Shown here piece after piece: positions 1 to 5,447 of a stretch of DNA of 7,247 bases (position 1 is its first letter; each line of letters begins with the position of its first letter). The notes beneath the pieces are model-generated. The model searched no databases. It was not told the DNA's origin and was given only the letters and a program-made list of their open reading frames with translations. Where the stretch lies: the NCBI GenBank assembly GCA_945872195.1, contig CAMBZO010000130.1, forward strand, positions 1-7,247, read 5' to 3'. The position numbers and the translations under genes are program-made. Source of the DNA: Akkermansia muciniphila. Its GTDB lineage: Bacteria; Verrucomicrobiota; Verrucomicrobiia; Limisphaerales; SXTU01.

Positions 1-1097
1 GCCATCGCTTCGAGTTGCAGCACGCCGGGCAGGATGGGGTGGCCGGGGAAGTGGCCCTGAAAGACCGGCTCGCTCATCGTCACGTTCTTCTGCGCCACGA
101 TGCGGTTGCCCTCGATCTTTGTCACCAGGTCCACCATCAGGAACGGCGGGCGGTGCGGCAGTATCTTCATCACCTGCATCACGTCCAGCGTCGCGCCATC
201 ACGCACGAGATTCTCGTCGGCGGATTTCGCGGGCGGCGGCGAGAAGGTCTGCACGGCTTTTTCCGGCTTACGCATCTGGGCGGCAATCTGCTTGGTCAGC
301 TCACAGTTCCCCGTGTGGCTGGGACGGATTGCGACGATGTGCCCGAGAAAGGGGCGGCCCAGCAAAGACAAGTCTCCGAGGATGTCCAAAATCTTGTGCC
401 GCACGAACTCGTCCTCGTAGCGCAACGGCTCGGTGGTCAGCACCGCGTCATCGCGGATGACCACGGCGTTCTCCAAGCTCCCGCCCTTGATCAGCCCGTT
501 CTTGTAGAGCAACTCCAACTCCTCGAAGAAGCAGAACGTTCGCGCGTGGGAGAGTTCCTTGGGCCAGGTCTCCGGCGTCACTTCGAGGCTGAAGAACTGC
601 GTGAAGCGCCCGCCGCTGCCCGAGCTCGTGCAGGAAATCTTCAGCCGGTCGTGGGGGAACACCTGCATCATCGTCTCGCCCACCTGCAACTCCAGCGGCT
701 CCGTCAGCCGATACGGCGCGCGCGCCTCCGTCTGTGGCACCAACCCGGCCTTCTCAATCATCCGCACATACTCGCGCGAACTCCCATCCGCAATCGGCGG
801 CTCACTCGCATCCAGCTCGACGATGGCATTGTCCACGCCCGCGCCGCTGAACGCTGCGAGCACATGCTCCACCGTGTGAATCTTCACGTTCCCCTTGCCC
901 AGCGTGGTGGAACGATTCGTATCCACAACGTGCTCCACCCGCGCCTCGATCTCGGGTTTGCCGTCGAGGTCCACCCGCCGGAAGCGCACGCCGGAGCCGG
1001 GCGGGGCGGGCAGGAACGTCATGTTGACCCGGCTCCCGCTGTGGAGGCCGATACCAGAAAAGGAGACAGGTTCCCGTAGCGTCTGCTGCTGTGACAC
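1..1097 (-). CDS. lpxC-fabZ: Bifunctional LpxC-FabZ: UDP-3-O-acyl-GlcNAc deacetylase / 3-hydroxyacyl-ACP dehydratase (partial, C-terminus off left edge)
   Basis: LpxC performs the committed Zn-dependent deacetylation step of lipid A synthesis; FabZ dehydrates 3-hydroxyacyl-ACP. Both are cytosolic and compete for 3-hydroxyacyl-ACP-derived flux. The first 365 residues are in the window. LpxC covers about residues 1-270: GIGLHSG near the start, TVEH with E77/H78, then HKILDILGD with H234, D238 and D242, and H261 in PSHTGN. These match the zinc and catalytic residues of E. coli LpxC. A Pro/Ala linker leads into FabZ from about residue 295, with LPHRPPFLMVD, QGHFPGHP (catalytic H349) and LQLEAM (catalytic E363); the rest lies beyond position 1. 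The start is GTG at 1095-1097, because VSQQQTL aligns with E. coli MIKQRTL. The frame stays open upstream, so GTG at 1101-1103 or an earlier start is possible. No clear Shine-Dalgarno is seen. Such fusions are well known in Bacteroidota and Verrucomicrobiota. Confidence 0.95.
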   Translation of the reverse strand, partial: MSQQQTLREPVSFSGIGLHSGSRVNMTFLPAPPGSGVRFRRVDLDGKPEIEARVEHVVDTNRSTTLGKGNVKIHTVEHVLAAFSGAGVDNAIVELDASEPPIADGSSREYVRMIEKAGLVPQTEARAPYRLTEPLELQVGETMMQVFPHDRLKISCTSSGSGGRFTQFFSLEVTPETWPKELSHARTFCFFEELELLYKNGLIKGGSLENAVVIRDDAVLTTEPLRYEDEFVRHKILDILGDLSLLGRPFLGHIVAIRPSHTGNCELTKQIAAQMRKPEKAVQTFSPPPAKSADENLVRDGATLDVMQVMKILPHRPPFLMVDLVTKIEGNRIVAQKNVTMSEPVFQGHFPGHPILPGVLQLEAM

Positions 1098-1275
1098 GCG
1101 CACACAGTAGGCAAATGCCCCGGCACCTAGCAAGCCGGGAGGTCGTATTTTCCCACCCCCGCTTCCATTCCCTCCCACCGCTCCACACGGATATTTCTGC
1201 GGCGTGAAGGGCTTGTCTCCAGAATCGGATTTCCGCGTTGACGCTTCCTCCCTCGCGCCGTCATCTTGACCACGC
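1098..1275. promoter_or_regulatory. Divergent intergenic spacer between lpxC-fabZ and the phosphatase-rpiB-glyA gene
   Basis: This 178-bp spacer must hold the promoters of both divergent genes unless transcription starts further inside either one. On the plus strand TTGACG at 1238-1243 is one base from the -35 consensus, but the hexamer 17 bp downstream (TCATCT) is a poor -10, so no promoter is called. If it were used, the transcript would begin almost at the TTG start at 1276, giving a nearly leaderless mRNA. On the minus strand a 13-codon ATG frame (1127-1168) follows a GGGAGG only two bases away; this is too close for a good ribosome site and the frame ends 29 nt before lpxC. No operator-like palindrome was recognised. 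Confidence 0.35.
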
Positions 1276-3435
1276 TTGGCACGCACCAAAACCATCCTGT
1301 TTGTTTGCACGGGAAACATCTGCCGCAGCCCCATGGCGGAGGGATTGTTCCGCCATGCGGTGAAGGGCAAGGGCGACTTCCGCGTGCTCTCCGCCGGCGT
1401 CGGCGCCATCAACGGCCAGTCGCCCAGCACTCACGCCGTCACCGGGCTGAAGCAGCTCGGCATCGACATCGCCAGGCAGCGCAGCCGGATGCTCACGGGC
1501 GCGATGGTGCAGGAGGCGGATTACATCTTCGGCATGACGCGCGGTCACGTGGAGGCGGTCACGCTGCTCTACCCGCAGGCGGAGCAGAAGACTTTCGTGC
1601 TGCGCGAATTTGATGACACACTCGATTTCTGGGAGAAGGACATCGCCGACCCGATCGGCGGGAACCTCGACGTGTATCTCAACTGTCGCGACCAGATCGA
1701 GCAGGGCATTGAGTCCATGCTGCGCGGGGTGGAGCAGGACGGCGACGGAGCTGGCAACGGGCGCGCGGTCACGTGCGCTATCGGTGCGGACCACGCCGGG
1801 TTGCAGCTCAAGGAAGCGCTGAAGCGGCACTTGGAGAACCTGCACGTGCGCGTGGTGGACTTCGGCACGAACTCGCCCGAGTCCACGGATTATCCCGACT
1901 ACGCCAAGCTCGTCGCCGAGCAGGTGGCGGCGGGCAACGCGGACTTCGGCCTGCTCTGCTGCTCCTCGGGCGTGGGCATGAGCATCACGGCGAACAAGGT
2001 GCCGGGCGTGCGCGCGGCCCTCGTGTTCGACGAGGAGATGGCCACTCTCACGCGCCAGCACAACGACGCGAATGTCCTGTGCCTTGGCCAGAAACAGATT
2101 TCGCCCGAGCTGGGCAAACAAATCGTGGACGCCTTCCTCGCCGCTGAGTTCGAGGGCGGGCGACACGAACGAAGAGTTAAAAAAATGGAACCCAATAACG
2201 GATTACGTCTGTCGGCGGTGGACCCCGCCATCGCTGAAACCATCGCCAAAGAGCGCCAGCGCCAGCAGGAGAACATCGAGCTGATCGCCAGCGAGAACTT
2301 CACCAGCCCGGCCGTCATGGAGGCACAAGGCTCCGTGCTCACGAACAAATACGCCGAGGGCTACCCCGGCAAGCGTTGGTATGGCGGCTGCGAAAACGTG
2401 GACGTGGTGGAGCAGCTCGCCATCGATCGGGCGAAGCAGCTCTTCGGCGCGGAGCACGCCAACGTCCAGCCGCACTCCGGCTCCGGCGCGAACATGGCCG
2501 TCTATTTCGCGTTCCTGAAACCCGGCGACAAGCTGCTGACGATGGACCTCTCGCACGGGGGCCATCTCACGCACGGCAACAAGGCGAACTTCTCCGGCAA
2601 GTTCTTCGAGATCGTCCACTACGGCGTGCGCAAGGACGACGAGCGCATTGACTACGACCAACTGGCCGCGATGGCCCGCGAGCACAAGCCCAAGATGATC
2701 ACCGTCGGCGCGAGCGCGTATCCCCGCGTCATTGATTTCAAACGCATGGGCGAGATCGCGCGCGAGGTCGGCGCGCTGCTGCTGGCGGACATCGCGCATA
2801 TCGCCGGACTCGTCGCCACCGGCGTGCATCCCAGCCCGGTGCCGCACGCGGACTTCGTGACGACCACCACGCACAAGACCCTGCGCGGCCCGCGCGGCGG
2901 CCTCATCCTGTGCCCGGCGAAGTATGGGAAGGAGATTGATTCGCAGGTCTTCCCCGGCATCCAAGGCGGCCCGCTCATGCACGTCATCGCCGCGAAGGCC
3001 GTGTGCTTCCACGAGGCGCTCCAGCCTGGCTTCAAGGCGTATCAAGAGCAAACCGCCGCCAATGCGAAGGCGCTCGCCGCCGGGATGCTCCGCAACGGCT
3101 TCCGCCTCGTCAGCGGCGGCACGGACAACCATCTCATGCTCGTGGACGTCGGCACGCGCGGCATCACCGGCAAGGAAAGCCAGATCGCCCTCGACGAGGC
3201 CGGCATCACTACCAACAAGAACACGATCCCCTTCGAGACGCGCTCGCCCTTCCAAGCCAGCGGCGTCCGGTTGGGCACGCCCGCCGTCACCGCGCGCGGC
3301 ATGAAGGAGGCAGAGATGGCGGCGATTGCCGACATGATTTCCGAGGTGCTTCTGGACTTGAAGAACGTCGAGACCGGGCACCGTGTCCGCGCCCGCGTGC
3401 GCGAGTTGACTGCGAAGTTCCCGCTGCCGTATTGA
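1276..3435 (+). CDS. rpiB-glyA: Three-domain fusion: low-MW protein-tyrosine phosphatase + ribose-5-phosphate isomerase B + serine hydroxymethyltransferase
   Basis: One 719-residue frame holds three complete domains. Residues 5-150 are a low-molecular-weight phosphatase: P-loop CTGNICRS with nucleophile C11 and R17, and general acid D125 in DP. Residues 164-303 are RpiB (ribose-5-P/ribulose-5-P isomerase): GADHAG near residue 172, catalytic C229 in CSSGVG, H262 in RQHNDANVL, ending EGGRHERRV like stand-alone RpiB. Residues 304-719 are a full GlyA (serine + THF to glycine + methylene-THF; PLP enzyme): NKYAEGYPGKRWYGG, DIAHIAGL, and Schiff-base lysine K534 in TTTTHKT (position 231 counted from M304). 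All three are cytosolic. The start is TTG at 1276: an in-frame TGA lies at 1267-1269 and the next ATG would delete the P-loop. No Shine-Dalgarno is visible. The RpiB/GlyA joint is AT-rich and contains A7-ATG, so separate translation of GlyA from 2185 is possible. Domain calls are very secure; the single-polypeptide state is not proven. Confidence 0.88.
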   Translation: MARTKTILFVCTGNICRSPMAEGLFRHAVKGKGDFRVLSAGVGAINGQSPSTHAVTGLKQLGIDIARQRSRMLTGAMVQEADYIFGMTRGHVEAVTLLYPQAEQKTFVLREFDDTLDFWEKDIADPIGGNLDVYLNCRDQIEQGIESMLRGVEQDGDGAGNGRAVTCAIGADHAGLQLKEALKRHLENLHVRVVDFGTNSPESTDYPDYAKLVAEQVAAGNADFGLLCCSSGVGMSITANKVPGVRAALVFDEEMATLTRQHNDANVLCLGQKQISPELGKQIVDAFLAAEFEGGRHERRVKKMEPNNGLRLSAVDPAIAETIAKERQRQQENIELIASENFTSPAVMEAQGSVLTNKYAEGYPGKRWYGGCENVDVVEQLAIDRAKQLFGAEHANVQPHSGSGANMAVYFAFLKPGDKLLTMDLSHGGHLTHGNKANFSGKFFEIVHYGVRKDDERIDYDQLAAMAREHKPKMITVGASAYPRVIDFKRMGEIAREVGALLLADIAHIAGLVATGVHPSPVPHADFVTTTTHKTLRGPRGGLILCPAKYGKEIDSQVFPGIQGGPLMHVIAAKAVCFHEALQPGFKAYQEQTAANAKALAAGMLRNGFRLVSGGTDNHLMLVDVGTRGITGKESQIALDEAGITTNKNTIPFETRSPFQASGVRLGTPAVTARGMKEAEMAAIADMISEVLLDLKNVETGHRVRARVRELTAKFPLPY
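2171..2198 (+). promoter_or_regulatory. glyA: RpiB/GlyA junction: possible internal glyA start (ATG 2185) after an A7 run
   Basis: The last recognisable RpiB residues are followed by codons AGA GTT AAA AAA ATG. The ATG at 2185-2187 is exactly where an ordinary GlyA would begin, leaving a normal 416-residue enzyme. The run of seven A (2179-2185) and a weakly purine-rich GAAGAG (2171-2176) sit just upstream, the most A-rich start context in the window. The AT-rich codons here (AAA, GGA, TTA) contrast with the GC-ending codons on both sides, as if a former intergenic or ribosome-binding region is now translated. One extra A would send the RpiB frame into TAA at 2196-2198, ending it just inside glyA. 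Internal initiation is an inference. Confidence 0.45.
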
Positions 3436-3480
3436 AAGGTGAGGGGCGGGAGCTGGGAAAGCCCTCGGGTCATCAAATAC

Positions 3481-3540
3481 ATTGACACCTTCCGGCAGCT
3501 CCGACAATTTGCGTGCGAATTAACCGCAAGATTCCCGCTG
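3481..3540 (+). pseudogene. Possible degenerate duplicate of the glyA 3' end
   Basis: Read in the glyA frame, this segment gives a 20-residue peptide ending ELTARFPL, against ELTAKFPL at the authentic GlyA C-terminus (3367-3426). The two align without gaps over 20 codons. By eye 34 of 60 bases agree, and 18 of 24 over the last eight codons. Within those eight codons four differences are synonymous third-position changes and one codon is Lys to Arg (AAG/AGA). That pattern suggests the copies diverged while both were coding. After the shared CTG, the glyA copy reads on to TGA, while here a similar GTTGA appears one base out of frame, as if a single-base deletion removed the stop. It may be the tail of a displaced or duplicated glyA. 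The match is short, so chance is not excluded. Confidence 0.4.
3482..3508 (+). promoter_or_regulatory. Possible sigma-70-type promoter for rho
   Basis: A perfect -35 hexamer TTGACA lies at 3482-3487. GACAAT at 3503-3508 matches the TATAAT consensus at four of six positions, but the 15-bp spacer is shorter than the preferred 17. Transcription would start near 3515 and give a leader of about 180 nt before the rho ATG. The site overlaps the glyA-tail-like segment, so the hexamer may simply reflect old codons (Ile-Asp-Thr). Weak evidence. Confidence 0.3.
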
Positions 3541-3693
3541 CAAGTTGAGCGCGGGTCAATCCTCAGCAGAAATTCCCCGGCAGTAGTCACCGCGTTTGAT
3601 TTTGAACGCACTTCCGTGGTAGCCAGTCAAAACGAAACTCACCGGCAGGCTTCAGTTGCCCGCCAACCAACTCAACTTAGTCCCGTTCCGCTT

Positions 3694-5325
3694 ATGCCAC
3701 GTATTGCAAAACCGAAGGTCGCCAAGGTAAAGCGCGCCGTCGCCACCGAGACCCCGGGGAGCGAAGTCCCCGGGGAGGTTCTCGCGCCAGCCGCCACGGA
3801 AAGCGCCACTGAAGCCGCCGCGCCGCCGGTGGAGTCCATGTTCCCCGCCGAGAACGAAGCCCCCGCCGCCGCGCCCCTCGAGCCGGTGGAGGAGTTTTCA
3901 CCCGGCACCGGCCAAGCCAGCGCCGCACCGGAATCTGCCCCCGCCCCTTCTGAGCCTAGGCAGCCTGCCACAGAGGACAAGCACCAGCCCAAACATCAGA
4001 AGCAGAAGGCGCAAAAGCCCGCCCCGCACCCGGCACCAGAGCGCACCGCGCCCGAGCTGAAAGGCCCGACCATCGCCATCTCGACGCTTCAGGCGCTCTC
4101 CATCGCCGAGTTGAACAAGATGGCCAAGGACATGGGGGTGGAGAACTACGGCACCCTGCGCAAGCAGGAGGTCATCTTCGCCATCTTGAAGAAGAACGCC
4201 GAGGGGGCGGGCGGCCTCTTCGCCGAGGGCGTCCTCGAAGTCCTCGCCGAGGGCTTCGGCTTCCTCCGCTCGCAGGCCTTCAACTACCTCGCGTGTCCGG
4301 AGGACGTTTACGTCTCGCCGTCGCAGATCCGCCGCTTCGACCTCCAGACCGGCGACCTCGTGGCCGGCCAGATTCGCCCGCCGAAGGAGAAGGAGAAATT
4401 CTTCGCCCTGCTCAAGGTTGAGTCCGTCAACGACATGGATCCGGACAAGGCCAAGGAGAAGACGCACTTCGACAACCTCACGCCGCTCTTCCCGAACAAG
4501 CGCTTCATCCTCGAGACCGACCCCACCGAGCTGTCCACCCGCGTGCTCGACCTCGTCTGCCCCATCGGCAAGGGCTCACGCGGCGTCATCGTCGCGCCGC
4601 CGCGCACCGGCAAGACCGTGCTGCTCCAGAAAATCGCAAACGCCCTCATCAAGAACAACCCCGAGGCGTATCTCATCATCCTGCTGATTGATGAGCGGCC
4701 CGAGGAAGTCACCGACATGGAGCGCTCGTGCCGCCCCGCCGAGGTCATCGCCTCGACCTTCGACGAACCGCCCGAGCGCCACGTGCAAGTCGCCGAGATG
4801 GTCATCGAGAAGGCCCGCCGCATGGTTGAGCACAAGAAGGATGTCATCATCCTCCTCGACTCCATCACCCGTCTGGCCCGCGCCTACAACACCGTGTCGC
4901 CTCACTCGGGAAAGATTCTCTCCGGCGGCGTGGACGCCAACGCGCTGCACAAGCCCAAGCGCTTCTTCGGCGCGGCGCGCAACATCGAGGAAGGCGGCTC
5001 CCTCACCATCATGGCCACCGCCCTCGTGGACACCGGCAGCCGCATGGATGAAGTCATCTTCGAAGAGTTTAAGGGCACCGGCAACATGGAGGTCCATCTC
5101 GACCGCGGCCTCGTGGACCGCCGCATCTTCCCCTCCATTAACGTCGAGCGCTCCGGCACCCGCAAGGAAGAGCTGCTTTACCATCCCGACGAATACAACA
5201 AGGTCGTCCTGCTCCGCCGCGCCCTCACCGGCGTCCCGCCCGTCGAGGCGATGGAACTGCTGCTCAACAAGCTCAAGAAGACGCCCAGCAACATCATGTT
5301 CCTGCTCGGCATGAACGCGGGCTGA
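3694..5325 (+). CDS. rho: Transcription termination factor Rho with long disordered N-terminal extension
   Basis: Rho is the hexameric RNA-dependent ATPase/helicase that terminates transcription on untranslated RNA. The protein is 543 residues against 419 in E. coli. The excess is residues 1 to about 125, rich in Ala, Pro and Glu with a Lys/Gln/His patch near 95-112, probably disordered. Then come the Rho N-terminal SAP-like domain (131-168), the OB/cold-shock RNA-binding domain with GFGFLRS (187-193) and YVSPSQIRRF, and the RecA-like ATPase. The ATPase has Walker A PPRTGKT (302-308, K307), DERPEEVTDM, Walker B LLDSITRLARAYN (D389), and Q- and R-loop segments GGVDANALHKPKRFFG and EEFKGTGNMEVHL. 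Bicyclomycin-contact motifs look conserved. ATG 3694 is chosen because the protein looks normal from there; no Shine-Dalgarno is visible, and the frame is open back to 3439. It lies downstream of glyA on the same strand and converges with the next gene. Confidence 0.96.
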   Translation: MPRIAKPKVAKVKRAVATETPGSEVPGEVLAPAATESATEAAAPPVESMFPAENEAPAAAPLEPVEEFSPGTGQASAAPESAPAPSEPRQPATEDKHQPKHQKQKAQKPAPHPAPERTAPELKGPTIAISTLQALSIAELNKMAKDMGVENYGTLRKQEVIFAILKKNAEGAGGLFAEGVLEVLAEGFGFLRSQAFNYLACPEDVYVSPSQIRRFDLQTGDLVAGQIRPPKEKEKFFALLKVESVNDMDPDKAKEKTHFDNLTPLFPNKRFILETDPTELSTRVLDLVCPIGKGSRGVIVAPPRTGKTVLLQKIANALIKNNPEAYLIILLIDERPEEVTDMERSCRPAEVIASTFDEPPERHVQVAEMVIEKARRMVEHKKDVIILLDSITRLARAYNTVSPHSGKILSGGVDANALHKPKRFFGAARNIEEGGSLTIMATALVDTGSRMDEVIFEEFKGTGNMEVHLDRGLVDRRIFPSINVERSGTRKEELLYHPDEYNKVVLLRRALTGVPPVEAMELLLNKLKKTPSNIMFLLGMNAG

Positions 5326-5447
5326 ACGAGTCTTCAACTCAAAGACACAAAGGTGTGAGGCTCTCGCGGAGCGCGAGGAAGACCGTCAGCGCAGCCTGTG
5401 CCCCCCCCCGATCAGTTCATCCGACTCACCGGTGCGGGCATCAGTTC
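5326..5447. other. Convergent spacer between rho and the glycosidase-like gene, with a weak hairpin and a C9 run
   Basis: Both flanking genes end here. A perfect 6-bp inverted repeat CTCGCG-GAG-CGCGAG lies at 5363-5377, but no T-tract follows on the plus strand. On the minus strand only a loosely T-rich stretch follows, so it is not a convincing intrinsic terminator in either direction. A run of nine C occupies 5401-5409. Rho-dependent termination could serve both genes, but that cannot be read from the sequence. Confidence 0.4.

Larger units (their letters stand above)
3436..3693 (+). other. glyA-rho intergenic region / rho leader
   Basis: This 258-bp stretch is open in the same frame as both glyA and rho, so a longer rho could nominally start at GTG 3439. 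It is treated as untranslated because the translation matches no known Rho, composition and codon choice are more mixed and AT-richer than in neighbouring genes, and no ribosome site precedes 3439. It contains a weak GAGGG/CCCTC hairpin right after the glyA stop (3441-3466) without a following T-tract, the degenerate glyA-tail copy at 3481-3540, and a possible promoter. Long leaders upstream of rho are known from bacteria in which Rho attenuates its own transcription; here that is only a possibility. Confidence 0.5.

Noticed and set aside
15..1079. Long plus-strand open frame opposite lpxC-fabZ
   Set aside because: It is the antisense shadow of a GC-rich gene; the His/Arg-rich translation has no recognisable domain, while the minus strand encodes full LpxC and FabZ motifs.
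1127..1168. 13-codon minus-strand upstream frame (MEAGVGKYDLPAC) before lpxC, preceded by GGGAGG
   Set aside because: The purine run is only about two bases from the ATG and such a short frame is expected by chance; there is no attenuator-like structure or codon bias to support a leader peptide.
1261..2166. 301-codon minus-strand open frame opposite the phosphatase-RpiB region
   Set aside because: It is a shadow of the conserved plus-strand domains; there is no family resemblance.
3441..3466. Hairpin after the glyA stop as an intrinsic terminator
   Set aside because: The stem has only five or six pairs with a bulge, the loop is large, and no T-tract follows.
2203..3507. 434-codon minus-strand open frame opposite glyA
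   Set aside because: It is antisense to the strongly conserved GlyA coding sequence, has low-complexity translation and no motifs, and is typical of high-GC shadow frames.
3439..3693. An 85-residue N-terminal extension of Rho starting at GTG 3439
   Set aside because: The frame is open, but composition is unlike the adjacent genes, there is no ribosome site, and part of it is better explained as a leftover glyA tail.
3752..3775. Two CCCCGGGG palindromes 16 bp apart at the start of rho
   Set aside because: They are explained by the repeated codons for Pro-Gly in the disordered extension; there is no flanking inverted repeat or known site.
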